Source of the DNA: CBDHFQ01 sp965262565
GTDB lineage: Bacteria > Bacteroidota > Bacteroidia > J057
Length of the DNA stretch: 64,000 nt
NCBI GenBank assembly: GCA_965262565.1
Contig: CBDHFQ010000038.1
Coordinates: 289,164-353,163 of the forward strand
Reading direction: 5' to 3'
The translations under genes were made by a program, and so were the position numbers. The first letter of the stretch is position 1, and every line of letters starts with the position of its first letter. Below the pieces are notes generated by a model that saw only the letters and a list, made by a program, of their open reading frames with translations, was not told the DNA's origin and ran no database searches. This document shows positions 27,323-39,520 of the stretch, in pieces.

Positions 27323-27440
27323 TGTTTTTCGTTCATTTTTGAGACATCTGAAATAGGATTCTATCGTCAACCGACTCATAGTAAAGCTTTTTAATGATCC
27401 CTCTTTTGCTGGAATCAACTTTTTTTTGCCAAATTCAACA
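27323..27440 (+). mobile_element. MITE-A core fragment
   Basis: Only the middle survives: TTTTTGAGACATCTG, ATAGGATTCTATCG, CAACCGACTCATAG and AATGATCCCTC. Both termini are lost. Confidence 0.55.
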
Positions 27441-27566
27441 AATTTCTTCGGCAAGGCCATATAAGTGTTTATAAGAACTATTTTCATTATAAAAAGGCCA
27501 AACTATGCTCGAACTTGCAAGATGTTCTAAACCAGTTTTAGACAAGTTATATTCCTGTACAACTAA

Positions 27567-27974
27567 GGGAGCCTTCACACGATACGTTTTTTCACCACAT
27601 GCGGTTTTTCACAGCGCAGTGAAAAACCGCACTTTACCATTTTACATATAATTATAATCTAACCCTTCAGACTGTGCGGTTTTTCACTGGACGGTGAAAC
27701 ACTGCAAAAGATCCCGCGGTGATTTTCTAAACTCGTGAAAAAATACAACGCACTTGACCAGATTGCATACAATTATAATGGAGCCCGTCACACGGTGCGT
27801 TTTTTCATTGCATTCGGGTTTTAACTGCACGAGAAGACTACAGTGAAATCAAGTTTGCTATGTTTTTACATTGTACGTTGAAAAAACGCACCGTGTGAAG
27901 GTAATTAAGTGCGGTATTTCACTGAGCTGGGAAAAACCGCATGCACTGAAGAAACGCATCGTGTGAAGGCATCC
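27567..27974. mobile_element. TIR MITE with nested copies, hAT-like ends
   Basis: Outer ends GGGAGCCTTCACACGAT and ATCGTGTGAAGGCATCC are inverted. The same end recurs inside as GGAGCCCGTCACACGGTGCG (27780) and CGCACCGTGTGAAGG (to 27903), so a related smaller unit is nested. TGCGGTTTTTCAC and GTGAAAAACCGCA alternate throughout and make strong hairpins. An 8-bp target duplication expected for hAT was not found, so the superfamily is a guess. Confidence 0.65.
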
Positions 27975-29620
27975 TAGTGTTAGCTGCAGTCAAGCCCTGG
28001 TATGTGTTTGAACATTTTTACAGAAATAATTTACAGAAAAGAAAAAAAAAAAATGTCTGTAAAGCCAAATTTGTTTTGAGACATTTTTCCTGCAAAAATA
28101 CCGAACGACCATTCTTTACTAACAAATTAAACTCAACTGATGAAATTTTAATTTGATAGTGAAATAAATAAATATATATAGCTATAAATATATACCTATT
28201 GACACCTCTCAGTTGTATCACGTACCTATCCCAGTTGGTCACTTGCTCCTCCCCGTATTCGTTGCCCCCCCCCCCTCCGTATGGATTTATTTGTTATAAT
28301 TTGCACCGAAAATTCGAACCCCAACCCATTATTGCATAGGTTTGGGAGCATAAATTCCAAGCCAATCAGACCGAATACAAGGGAAGGGTGGTTGATAGAT
28401 TTCACCCTCCAAAAGTAGCAGAGCATGTACGTGTCGCTTTCTATTAGACTGCGCTTGGGCTAGCAGCTCCTTAATACTTGTGTGAGCTTCTTCCACTTGA
28501 ATATATATATATATATATATATATAAAGAACTCTAAATATTTTTTCAGATTAAAAAACTCTTATTATATTTAATTTCAACTCTTAATTGCTAACCATAAT
28601 TATGAGGTGGTTGTTATAATGCAGAGAAAATGATGGATTTTTATTAGTAAATTGGCATTAAAAAAGGCATTTTTTTAAATAGATATTTTTTGGGGTGTAG
28701 ATTAAGAATGTGAAATCCGTTTTTGGCGGTCGGCATCGGAAAACTGTTTTCTTGGCATAATCAAAAATATAAGAAAAGTGAAAATTTCTTGATCAATTTC
28801 TAACCGAACCGAAAATAACCTAACCGAAAATAACCTAACCGAAAATAACCTAACCTAACCAAACCAAGGCTAACTTAACCAAATTTAACCAAAGCTGGTG
28901 AAATTATAATCTATTTTTTTAGTTCGCTTGAAGCTCTGAAGCCATATCTCCACAAATAACAGAATACAACATAATGACCATAAAATTGGTTTCATATAAG
29001 CCTATAAATTGATTATTTAAGGCAGTTAACAATAAATTACCTCCTCGTAATTAACATAATTCTCACAAAACTAAAATTGACAGAGTTCTAACATATATCA
29101 TTTATATACCAGAATATAAAAATGTACTTAAAAACACTTAAATATTCCTGAGAAATAAAATATTTCACATTCTTGTAATATTTTCTGCACATAGTTTTGC
29201 AATTACTGTTCAATTTACTTATAACGGAATTACAAAGGACCATTTTCCTGTAATCAAAAGCGAAGCGTGAAGTTTTTTCTGAGCCTCTGTAAGCGCACAG
29301 CTAGTAATCGGCGCTCATCGGTTCTTGTCAACGAAGGAAATACGGTCATAATGCTCTAAAATAACCTGGAAATATGGAAAATTTGAACCCACCAGAGCCT
29401 GAAGTCTGACAATCACACTTGTGTACCACAACATGAATCTTGAAATGTCCGCTAAAAAGAATTTTGTGATGTGCTCAAAACATGTGAAGGAAAAATATTC
29501 CCAATTACAAATGGTTACGTAATATGAAAAAAATATGCAAGAGCAAATTGGAATATGATGAAAAACGACAAATATTTGCAATTCAATAAATAATTCGTGA
29601 AATAGGATAATATACACCTA
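27975..29620. other. Non-coding with short simple repeats
   Basis: Holds a poly(C) run at about 28267-28277, an (AT)n run at 28502-28525 and a TAACC-rich tract (listed separately). No gene recognised. Confidence 0.5.
28797..28892. repeat. TAACC-rich short tandem repeat
   Basis: Three to four units of GAAAATAACCTAACC, then degenerate AACCAAGGCTAAC and TTAACC. It resembles the arthropod telomere unit CCTAA only in passing, and true CCTAA runs are limited to two units. Confidence 0.6.
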
Positions 29621-29880
29621 CTGTGTAAGATACACTTAAACATAAAAGTTAAGAAACACAAGATAGATACACTTGTGATATAACACAAGATACACTCACA
29701 ATAAAAGATACAAAGCACTTAAAAGATATAAGATAGGACACACCATATTACATTATCTTATATAAAATACACTTTCTATATAAGATAAGGTCATAAGGTA
29801 CACTTTGCATATAAGAAAAGAGACACTTACTCTATGAGATACAGTACGCTTCAATATAAGATGAGATACACACATTGCAA
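29621..29880. repeat. Degenerate ATAAGATACACTT-type tandem repeat
   Basis: About 10-12 irregular units combining AAGATACACTT and ATATAAGATAAG over 250 bp. Unit length varies between about 18 and 28 bp. Confidence 0.65.
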
Positions 29881-31231
29881 AAAATGGTAACAGATTATCG
29901 AAAATATGTTATCGATATCATATGAAAGCATGCCTTCATTGGGCAACTCGGAGATTAAAGGAAAATTGCATTTCCTTTATGCAGGTATTTGGAATGAAGC
30001 TTAAAAAGGATCCCAATAAATAGTAATGAAAAAATTGATTCTCTATTTAAACGAACTGATTCCTTGCGGTTATGGAAATGTAAAATATTTAATGAAGGTT
30101 AAAGTTGGTCAGAAATATATAATAAAGATCTTCAAATACTTTTAATTCAGTTAAATAAATACAAGATATGGAATAATTATACATTGAGATATTGCATAAT
30201 AATGCATAGATGTAGTTGAGATAAGTGAAATAAAAGTGTTATTTATATATTTTAATTCAAGTATTTTTCATATGTCATATAAAATATGAAAATTTACACT
30301 TTTATAAATAAACAGAGTTAATAGGCATGTTTACATGATAATAATGATTAGTGCCTTTAACAGACTAGAACACGAACACGAAGACTATAAAATGATATTC
30401 ATATAAATAGAACAAAAAATTGAAGTTACCCTTGAAACACTGCATTTGGTCTATTTGTATGGGACAGCAACATTTCAGCGTCAACAAAGAATAACTTCAG
30501 TTTTGTCATTAATATTCATGAAAGGAGTGACACCATCTTCTGTTTTCTTCACAACACTCAAAATATTCTGTTTTTGTTTTGGTTAGTTATTTTATTGTTT
30601 GCTTTGAATATGTTGTTCGAATAAAAGAGGTTATTAATATCAAAAGTGAATTCATATGAATTTTTGACATTTGTTCGGTAATTATGAAAGTTTTTCTATC
30701 ACTTATTTAAGAAGATATTAGAATATAATAAAGAGTTTAGCAGAGGAAAGTTTGAAATAAATTTTATCCTAAACTACTCCGCAGAATTTCTGTGAGTCGA
30801 ACGTTTAAATTATTTTTAGGCTTATAATTATTATAAATAATTACTTAGAAGTTATTGTAGACTTAGCTTTCAAAATTTACACCAGGCCCCCGACAAAAAT
30901 TATTAATAAGCGTTTACATTTATCATTTTATTTATTCATTGATTGCCCAGCTATCTATACATATATATATATATATAGATATAATAAATGTGTAGGCACA
31001 GATATATATGTATATATATGAATATGAACTTTAAAAATTCTGATAGTGAACTACATGCAAAGAATACCAATCGATCATTTAATTTCCTTTATTCCATTAA
31101 AATATATTTGGAAAACAATTGCAAGAACAATCACTTACAAATTCCATTAGTTTGAATGCACCCAAACGGCCCATAGAATACACCCAAACGGGCCATACTA
31201 ATAGTTTAGGGTAAGTTAGGTATAGTAACTA
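29881..31231. other. Non-coding, nothing recognised
   Basis: AT-rich. An (AT)n run lies at about 30959-30980. No open frame with motifs. Confidence 0.5.
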
Positions 31232-31533
31232 CTAGACTACCCGTGATCCGTTGGGTCAAATTGAGTCTAATTTTTGAATTGCATTAGGCCAACGCCTTTT
31301 TAATAGCATTTTTTGTACAACTTTAATTATTCCGTATCCAATAAACAACCATGCTACCGAATAAATAAAATAAAAAATAAATACAGAATCAATAAAATTA
31401 AAGATAAATTCAATGGTATCCAAGTTACTAACTTTCATAACAGGTCGAGTGAACCCTGGAATTATTATCGAATCTACGCACGGCCTCAATCAATCAAGTA
31501 AGCACGACGACCAGACTTTTATAAGTATATAGA
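31232..31533 (-). mobile_element. Non-autonomous Helitron (302 bp)
   Basis: On the minus strand it starts TCTATATACTTATAAAAG after an A and ends GGGTAGTCTAG before a T. The hairpin region reads GACCCAACGGATC (one stem mismatch). Internal GAGGCCGTGCGTAGATTCG and GGATACGGAATAATTAAAG match the other family members. Open frames on both strands here are not genes. Confidence 0.85.
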
Positions 31534-32399
31534 TAGATAGATTATAGTATTGGAATGTGATATATTTCATCGACGTTTTTGAAATATTTTCTGGTTTCTT
31601 TTGTAGTATTGACAGTTATTTTGTATTCACTTTTAACAAATGTTGATCTTGTCGCACAAGAATACATGTTGATTATTCTTAGTTCATTTACTTTTATTCA
31701 TTCAATATTCATTCTGAGATATTATTTTATGAAATTATATTGTATATATATATAATTTCATGGAACGTTTTTTAAATATTATTTTATGGAAAATTATTAT
31801 ATCATATATTGTTGTACTGGAAAATATTTTCTTGTTTATTATTCAATGGAAAAAATATATTCAGATACACGGGAACTGAAATGTATAAAAAAGTACAACA
31901 ATTGTCGCTTAAAAAACACCTATCCAAACAAAATCCCTAATTAACAATAAATTGGAAACAATTATGATAAATGAGTGAACTATGCGACAAAAACTCAATG
32001 AAATAACTAGAACTAGATATGCATTTTAAAAAACAATACTTTTTCGATTTAAACAAAATCACTACAATTAATTTGGTTTTTAAAGGAGATGGAAAATGTA
32101 AATTACTATTGAGTGTTGAACAAATTACTGAGACATAAATGTTGTTATGTACTTCTCCTTAAATTATCTCCTTTAATTATCTCGTTTCTCTTTTCTCCCA
32201 TTGAGCCATTTCTTGCCTAAAGTGACTCTCAAAGGCGTCCAAAGTTGTCCTCCAGCACCCCATCAGTCCTTCTTTTATCGATGGCCTCCATCCGAATTCT
32301 CGATAATTTAAGTGACATAAAAAAAAAAACTGTGCGGTTAGAGATAAATTTGGTGGGTGATAGGAAGGAGTTTTTTTTTTTGTGTGGAGATGCAGGTTT
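31534..32399. other. Non-coding with a less AT-rich patch at 32180-32330
   Basis: The patch contains CCAGCACCCCATCAGTCC and GGCCTCCATCCGAATTC. No frame in it is convincing. The rest is AT-rich. Confidence 0.45.
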
Positions 32400-32660
32400 A
32401 ATTCACTTTGTTATAACAATAAATAATTGCGTTTTTGTTTTGTTTTTATTTTCTGTTATAGAGAGTTTTTGTATTACTACAATAAAGAAAAATAGTTTTT
32501 TTATTATCTCATTATAGAGTCATTTTGTAATAACAATAAAGAATTTTTGTTTTATTAATTGATTATAGAGTTTTTTTTATTATTACGGTATACAATTATT
32601 TATTCGTTATAAAAAGTAGCTTTATTGTTACAATAAACAGTACAAAATTATTGTCATTTT
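32400..32660. repeat. Degenerate tandem repeat, about 50-58 bp unit
   Basis: Roughly five units, each with TAACAATAAA-type sequence, a T-rich block and ATTATAGAG. Strong divergence between units. Confidence 0.6.
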
Positions 32661-32810
32661 ATTCATACCCCAAAATTATTTTATATATAATCAAAATTCT
32701 ACTGTTTTAATATTAATTGCATGGCTTATTATATTAATTGCATGGCTTTAATATTAATTGCATTATTAATTGCATAATATGGCTGCTTTAAACATTAGTA
32801 GCTAACTGAC

Positions 32811-32977
32811 CCGCTATATTTAGTACAAATGGCAAAAATTTCGATTTAAAAAAAGTAGGGATCATCGAAAAATTTCCTATGAGCGTCGCGCCTATGAGTC
32901 GGTAGACGATAGGAGCCACTCTTAGGTTATATCACAAAAATCAACGGAAAACAAAAATCAGGCACTAATGGGTTGAT
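32811..32977 (-). mobile_element. MITE-A, termini eroded
   Basis: The core is complete (CCTATGAGTCGGTAGACGAT then AGGAGCC) and the arm reads GGCAAAAATTTCGATTT. The end is decayed to AATGGGTTGA. Confidence 0.75.
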
Positions 32978-33267
32978 TTACTATATTCAACAACAAGGTA
33001 TTGATCTAATGCAGAACGTTAAATTCTTGAAAAGAATTAAGTATCACTTATATCTGAAATAATAATTAATTGAAGTGAATATAAACATTTCAATTAAACT
33101 GGAATTAAATTAGTTTTCTCAACAATCTTCAATACTTTAAACCAAAACTAATAATATAAAAAGAAATTTGATTATATAATAGGAAAATTAATCTTATAAT
33201 TAGAATAATAACTATAAACTAGTGAAACCCCTATTCTTTGGACAACACTCGAGATAGCCAATTCCGA

Positions 33268-34235
33268 ATTATAGAAACTCAGACAGCTTAAGCTACTAAC
33301 TAGTGTCTAATCATGCCTACCTTGTGAATATGAGTAAAAAATAAAATAAAAAAGAATCTAAAGGTTAGCTATGAATTACAAAGACGCGATATTCGATGTT
33401 TATTTAATCAGGAATAAGGGAATATTATTCTTTTAGCTATATGAAGATATTTTCGCAATAATATTAGAACTATTCAATCACTCTTTCAAAACACCTTTCC
33501 TCATTTATACAAGAATATATTTACTTGCCTCTCTGCATGAGAAGTATAATATTAGACAGCTGTTTAATAATCTTGATGAATTTATTTATATATTAAATAT
33601 TAAAATATAGTTACGTTATTTAATAGTTTTCAATAGCAAGCGCGTAATTATTCAATAAATTATTCACATCCTGTCTATTTAATATGCAATCAGTACCCAT
33701 GATAATATGCGAAGATTATCTATTAATAATTAATTTCCTTTAATATTCATGAAGATAGATGCGTTTAATCATTGATTGAATTTTCCTTTTAATGCATTAA
33801 TTTCTTTAACTTCCCCGTTGTAATTGTAATAATAAGTTTTTTTTATTATGCATGTCACAGTTATCTGCTTATGTGAAGAAATTGCCTCTACTTTTTATTA
33901 ACATTTTAGTTTTTTTTGTAGATAAGCTATTGCACAGTATATAATATTTTTTGTGCTAGTATTTTTATAGTACATAATTTTTTCGTGCTTATGTTTTTTT
34001 TAATATATAATATATTTTATGACACCTCTGCACTGAAATGAAATAAAATAATTCAACTGAAAGCAAGATAAATAAAATATGAGTAAAAATAAATAAATAA
34101 ATTATGACCAGATAGAGTTACTAATGCATTCCTGTGCCTGTTAAATTAAAAATAATTCGTACTTGAAGGCAACAATGGCTTCGCTATTACATTTGAGAGC
34201 AAATAAAATACATTTATCGCCTGCACGGAATTTAA
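33268..34235. repeat. Inverted duplicate, arm A (partner 43300-44245)
   Basis: Aligns in reverse complement with 43300-44245 along most of its length. Shared blocks include GATATTCGATGTTTATTTAA, ATTTTCGCAATAATATTAGA, AATTATTCAATAAATTATTC and GCGATAAATG/CATTTATCGC. Similarity is good but not perfect, so the duplication is old. One frame in both copies gives IFDVYLIR, IFAIILEL and IRQLFNNL without indels over about 200 bases. In this copy that frame has stops. Confidence 0.7.
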
Positions 34236-35690
34236 GTAATAATTCATGTCTGTACTCCATAGCTACTGTAGATTAGAGGATGAAAATGAATTAAATCTGA
34301 ATATGAGTCAAATTAATTTCAATTAATTGAAAATAGATGGGGTGTAAAATAAAATTTTTCATGACTATATTAAGGTAAGCGGGCAGAACTTTAGAGAAAA
34401 TGATCCAAAATTTTTCAGAATCTGTTTCAATTGACATAGTTTACCTTTTTATAATTTAGTATTACACAGCGAATACAAAATAACCCTCTCTACGCAACAC
34501 TGGGGACATCCTGAAAAAACTAATTATTCTGGCTAAATATTTTTTGCTTCAATTACTGTTTTAATATATTTTGAAAAAACCTTTTACCTATTCTCTTACA
34601 TCTTAAACGAGCCAGAGAAATTTTTTTCGTGTTCTTTTCTGGAGAAAACAGAAGACGACAATTAATTCCTTTATGTTTGTTAGTGAATAACAAAATGCTT
34701 AGGCAAGATGTTTTTAATTTGGCGGTAGACTTCTTTTGTTGCTTGTGTTGGTGAAAGCTAGTCGAACAAATTTACATTCTGTCAACAGTCACAAACCTAA
34801 TTAGAAAAGAAAACTAACCTCCTTCAAATTTTAATGACTTTAATTAGGCCTTGTTGTGACAGAGACAAGTTTCTTCAGAAAAAGTACGAAAAATTAGGAA
34901 AAACTTAATATAATTTTCGGTAAAATTCTTTAAAATGTATTTAAATCTTTTTTATTAAGATTTGAAAAAATTCAGTAGTAATTTCAGATAAAATTATATA
35001 TATTTAATTATTAATATACATTGAAATTAATTAAGTATAATTATAATTCATGTAAAATAGCTTCAATATAATAATAATTTGTGTTAAAAAACTGCAAATG
35101 AGTAATAAAAACTTATATCAATATAAGTAAAATTATGACTAAATTAATTTAAAGGAGTGATTTCAAACGAATGATGTTTAAAATTGATAGAATTAGAATA
35201 CTTTGTAAGATGAAAATGTGAAAAAAGTTGTTAATATTAAAATCAGGTTTAAATTACAGATGCGAAATTCATAGAAAATTTCTTTGATAAACTATTCATT
35301 AGATAAAGAGTATGGTCATTATGTTTCCCAACATGCAAATAAAAAAAATAAAAAGTTCTTGAAAAAATCTTGATGTAGAATTTTTCCGTTACTTGAAAAT
35401 TTGAATACTATCCTGATATTTCACTCAATTTCTTGATTATATTGGACATACATATTTTACACCTGCTCTGCATATTTAATAGATTGAGGTGATAATTATA
35501 TAACTAAGCATATATTTTTCTAAAATAATATTACAAAAACGAGCAGGAAACAACTCTTAATTCTAATTCAATTCACCAAAAACAATATTATGAATATTTC
35601 CAAGTGCAATATTTATAAGTGTAGTAACTGAACTGCAATATTTACGTGCAATAGACTACCTATTTACTTGCAGCAGCATTATTTTATATA
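34236..35690. other. Non-coding, nothing recognised
   Basis: Strongly AT-rich. No open frame with motifs and no element ends. Confidence 0.5.
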
Positions 35691-35858
35691 ATTCTTTTTT
35701 TCATCGTTTTTCGGGATATAGCCTAAGATTGGCTCTTTTCGTCTACCGACTCATAGTCGCTACGCTTATAGGAATTTTTTTAATGATCCCTTCTTAAATT
35801 AAAATGAAAAATTTTGCTAAACGATCCTATATGGGTACGATAGGAGGAAAAGGGTTAA
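35691..35858 (+). mobile_element. MITE-A, left end eroded
   Basis: Core well kept (CTAAGATTGGCTC, TCTACCGACTCATAG), right end AAAAGGGTTAA. The right arm is of the CCTATATGGGTACG subtype also seen at 19749. Confidence 0.75.
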
Positions 35859-36403
35859 GAATTTCTAGACTGGAAACAAATGATAAGAAAGAATGCCTTA
35901 AATTGACCCCTACCCCTGAGTTATTCTTGAAGTGAGATGATAGAGACATGGCCTACTTAAAATAAGTCCTGATATATTGCTTCAAAGAAGGAAATCCTTC
36001 TATTTTTATATAACACTTCTTCGTTCTACTTTGCTCTAGAAAAGTGAATTCTTAATGAAATTTGTCCTCATAAAAGTTGCTTGGAGGGTTTAATTAAAGC
36101 TGCATTACACTTATTCCATGTTTTAACCACTTTTTTGGTGATAATGAAACCACAATATGATATTAACGTATGTATTTGAAATACTTTTGTTAGATTATAT
36201 CATGACAATGTTTATACATGATATAACCAATTAACCATATATATATATATCATAAATAAAAAAAAACGAAAATTATGTCAAAAAATGCATTTAATTTGCA
36301 TTATCCTTGCTAACAAAGCATGAAAAAGTGTTCCGAATGATAAATATAATGGCATATATAGGTTTATAACTAATTATATCCAGAAAAACTGCAGCCTTGG
36401 AAT

Positions 36404-36950
36404 TCAGGGATCATGACGTTTGGATCGTTTGAATTCTTGCACTCTATCATCAACTGTAATGCATGACTTTCGCTTCCTTTCGTTGTTGAGAAAAACATTA
36501 CAGCAGATTTTATTTACAACGGCAGACAATTTTTGCAAGTGTGAATGGCAAGCAAATTCAATGGGGAATTGAACGCCTGTTGTAAGAAACATTCTGCCGC
36601 GGCTCTTGCAGGAAGCACATTTCGTTTGATAATTCGATACACTTCATTAAGAATTGCAAAGCAGCTACTGATATAATCACTGACTGCAGTAGAGGGAGTA
36701 TAGTCAACCCACCTCTGGCCAGTATCTTGAGGTACTCATGATTATCATTCTCTCCGAAGACCATACTTGCACAACAATCTGCCACTCTTGGAGTCAGTTT
36801 CTTAGCGATGTATCCAGATATATAAACTGATACTTCATAGCTCTCTTTGTCCAGAGTTAGACCTTCTAGTTTGAGGCCTATCACTTTCGCAATGATAGGA
36901 TTCATGTCCTGATCTCTGTTTCTGTGTTTAAAATGAGACAATATTCCCAG
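36404..36950 (-). pseudogene. P-type transposase C-terminal region
   Basis: The minus-strand frame 36558-36941 contains LTLDKESYEVSVYISGYIAKKL, then VADCCASM and LARGGLTILP. This is the conserved C-terminal block of P/THAP9 transposases (xxES...YIxGYI..K, RGGL). After a frameshift around 36560-36590 it continues as FACHSHLQKLSAVVNKICC and VFLNNERKRK to a natural-looking end at 36404. Upstream RNRDQDMNP is joined to earlier pieces by a deletion. Confidence 0.8.
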
Positions 36951-37019
36951 TCGCAGTCTTCTTTGAGGAGAGTTTTTATTTTCAATATCTTTTCAGAAGA
37001 TTCCACTTCTCGTAAGGAA

Positions 37020-37560
37020 ACCAAAAATTTTATTCTTCAAAACATCGCTGCTCATTTCTATTTCAGAAAGGGCTTTCACCATATATGTCACACTTTCTTG
37101 CAATCCAACAGTCATGAAGCACAAAATACCTCAAAACAGTAGGCCATCATCATACGCTCGAACAAGTTTTCCAACTACATAATCTTCGTTCTTCTTCTAC
37201 TATATTTTGTCAAAAATGAGGATAACGTCTTTCAAAATCGCATTGCCATCGGACAACATCTTGGCTGACCTCATAACGTCGATTTTCCCTTGCTTGATTT
37301 TTCTTGAAAATGAAAACGACGGAAGATGAAATTCCTCGAGCAGGAGCTTGTAGCATTGTGCCGATGTGTATCTCAGAAGCAGTGCGTATAGGATGAGATT
37401 AGCCGAAAAATAAATATTCCTTTTCTGTGTTGAAATAGACGAAGTTCTTCAGACATTGAACTTGCAACAGCTTCTGACATCAAACGAATTTTAAAGCTGG
37501 GAAATTTCTAGTTGGGTGAAGCTCGTCAGCCAGCAATGCTTGACACCATAACGGAACCAA
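37020..37560 (-). pseudogene. P-type transposase middle pieces
   Basis: On the minus strand YALLLRYTSAQCYKLLLEEF, HLPSFSFSRKIKQGKIDVM and RSAKMLSDGNAILKDVILIF match exon 2 of copy 1, with the intron position preserved as upstream sequence. Stops follow, then a short stretch equivalent to the copy 1 GIVVFMIIGLQQSVPVTVK (here GILCFMTVGLQESVTYMVK). The central catalytic part (LVADNH to FQSDPLE of copy 1) is absent. Confidence 0.75.
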
Positions 37561-38050
37561 GGAGGTAAAGGTAGCGGACATCCGATAAAAAAAAAATTGA
37601 ATGTGAAGATCTTTGTCGATTTTAATGACTCTGTTATTCTAGGAATAGAAAAGCCCTTGACCTCGATTTTTTAGAACCATGAGATTCAGAAATCTTATCC
37701 AATATTATTTCAGATCATGTCTTTTCCTGGGATGTTTGAAGAGAGCAGTTTTTCTCGGTGTTCACATCAGACTCCCGTACAGTTGTTCACCATAGCTGTG
37801 TTGTTTTTTCACTAAACACACAAAATCAATTATCTAAAATAATAGAAACCTCCTAAATCAGGTCTTATAATAATGCCTCTAAGAGTCCGTATCTACAATA
37901 CTACAATTTTTTTAGCAGCAGGATTCCATTTTTACCCTTCTCTGAAGCAATATATCGAGCCGTATTTTTAGTAGGCCATGATAGAGAATATAAAAACAAA
38001 TTGCATGGATTTTATCTTTGCTGCAATTTTGCCAGTCGTCCAATTCTACT

Positions 38051-38172
38051 TTAACCTTTAACTGCCTGTCGTGCTAAAATAGGCAAGTATGGCCAAAATT
38101 ATGATTTTAAAATAAGAAGGGATAATCTAAAAAAACTTCGATGATCGTCGCGCCTATGAGTCTGTAGACGAT
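38051..38172 (-). mobile_element. MITE-A, truncated
   Basis: TTAACCTTTAACTGCC end and arm GGCCAAAATTATGATTTTAA are present. It stops within the core after CCTATGAGTCTGTAGACGAT. Confidence 0.65.
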
Positions 38173-39190
38173 GGTGTTCTCCGATAAATATAGAAGATAT
38201 AAATTATTTTTAGAAATTGAATGTACTTTGCAAATTGTAATTCCATCAGCAATACAAAAAAAAAAAACATATTAGAAATTCAATATATAGTAATACATAA
38301 TATGCATTGAAAATGAATCCCAATGATTTATCATATCAAATATTTTAAGATGTATCCATTAAATACTTACCCATTACCTACACTCATGTGTTCTGTGTAA
38401 CGCTCATTTGTATAAAATTTATTTTTCGTATCAAAGGGAATTAATAAAATTAATTTCCAATGAGTGATGCGCCTATGAGTCGGTAGGCAGCCGGGTTGAG
38501 CCTTATTGTTCTGTTCACGCAAATATTTGCTCAATACTACGAATAAAATTTTCATCTCAATCTTACTGGGATTATGTAATGAACGTTAATTGACAACGAT
38601 TTACCCATGGCGAGTCTAAAAATTAAGGTATAGATTACATCGTCTTTTGCCACTGATGATATTATAATCACAATAAAACAAGAGAATAAGTGTCTCCATG
38701 TGACAGAAAATAATTGCCTTTAATATATGCATTGTTTGTTTTCACGAGCAACTTAATAACGGGCATTTGAGTGTTATTGATTGCATCGATAGGCTATCAT
38801 ATTTGCTATCGGAGTGACAACAACACGGCCCAATTAATGAATTTCTATTAGTTTGAGGGGGCAGGCCGTTGAGTGCCGTAACGAATATAATAATTGATAA
38901 TTGAGGCTCAATAATCAGCGGTCGGCTCTAGCTGCGAACGTCGATATGGAAATAGGAAATCGTAAACAAAACATCGAAATTTCATATGAAAATTGATTAA
39001 TTTTTACCATGATTATATATTATTTTGTTTTGTATCGTTATGATTTTCATAATGAGTATCTTTATCGCAAGGATTGTAAATAGACAATAGTTCGCAAAAA
39101 CCTATAGATAAAAGTTTGTACTTGCATATTATTTTTATTATTAAAGATTTTTAGATGAATTATATTTGATACAAGTACAAAAAATTACGG
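38173..39190. other. Non-coding; TAAT-rich, less AT-biased block at 38755-38960
   Basis: The block has mixed composition with several ATTA/TAAT homeodomain-type cores, ATCGATAGG and two inverted CCGTTG/CGGTCGG words. No frame is open. It could be a conserved regulatory element, but nothing in this window alone proves that. Confidence 0.3.
38440..38505 (-). mobile_element. MITE-A core fragment
   Basis: Only CCAATGAGTGATGCGCCTAT followed by GAGTCGGTAGGC is left. Confidence 0.55.
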
Positions 39191-39195
39191 TAAAC

Positions 39196-39262
39196 TCCTA
39201 GTTGAGTGGCATGTGTCCCTGTCTCCAGTAATTGAGATCAGGGTTCAAATTCTGGCAGAGCA
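39196..39262 (+). repeat. tRNA-like sequence (tRNA pseudogene or SINE head)
   Basis: An A-box-like TAGTTGAGTGGCA (39202-39214) and a B-box-like GGGTTCAAATTC (39240-39251) are at tRNA-like spacing. The acceptor stem does not pair well and no CCA-adjacent terminator is clear, so a functional tRNA is unlikely. A run TTTTTTCTCC follows at 39270. It could be the head of a tRNA-derived SINE. Confidence 0.5.
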
Positions 39263-39335
39263 ACAATTGTTTTTTTCTCCATTCTATTTGAAAGTGTACA
39301 GTCAACAGCAAAATAAATGGTACCCCCAAGGGGGT

Positions 39336-39457
39336 TTACTTGCCTATTTCGAAGCTACATTCTATTTTAATCGTAGCGAATTTACTTGCACAGTATAACA
39401 TAACCATGAATTATTATAAGCAAGTAAATTTGCTACGGCTAAAATCGAATGTAGCTA
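39336..39457. mobile_element. Small TTACTTGC-type MITE with hairpin
   Basis: AGCTACATTCTATTTTAATC with GTAGCGAATTTACTTGC is mirrored by GCAAGTAAATTTGCTACGG and CTAAAATCGAATGTAGCT. The spacer is about 30 bases. Shares blocks with 23901-23990. Confidence 0.7.
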
Positions 39458-39488
39458 ATGTAATCGAATGTAATGTGTGAATTTCATA

Positions 39489-39520
39489 CCGGCTATGAGT
39501 CGGTAGACGGAATGAGCCTG
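39489..39520 (-). mobile_element. MITE-A core remnant
   Basis: GGCTATGAGTCGGTAGACGG and AATGAGCC are all that remains. It is the shortest recognisable copy in the window. Confidence 0.45.

Larger units (their letters stand above)
35947..37980 (-). mobile_element. P-superfamily DNA transposon, copy 2 (internally deleted)
   Basis: Ends CATGGCCTACTTAAAATAAG (left) and TTTTTAGTAGGCCATG (right), with TIR similarity continuing to GATATATTGCTTCA...GAAGG, about 45 bp. The TIRs match copy 1. Flanks carry ATAGAGA on both sides (35940-35946 and 37981-37987). If the last G is counted as flank, the duplication is GATAGAGA, 8 bp. The minus strand holds transposase pieces, including the C-terminal region missing from copy 1. 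It is 2.03 kb long and dead. Confidence 0.9.

Noticed and set aside
28797..28892. Interstitial telomere repeat (CCTAA)n
   Set aside because: Only two consecutive CCTAA units. The true unit is GAAAATAACCTAACC.
36924..37142. Plus-strand frame inside P element copy 2
   Set aside because: The coding strand of the element is minus. This frame is antisense.
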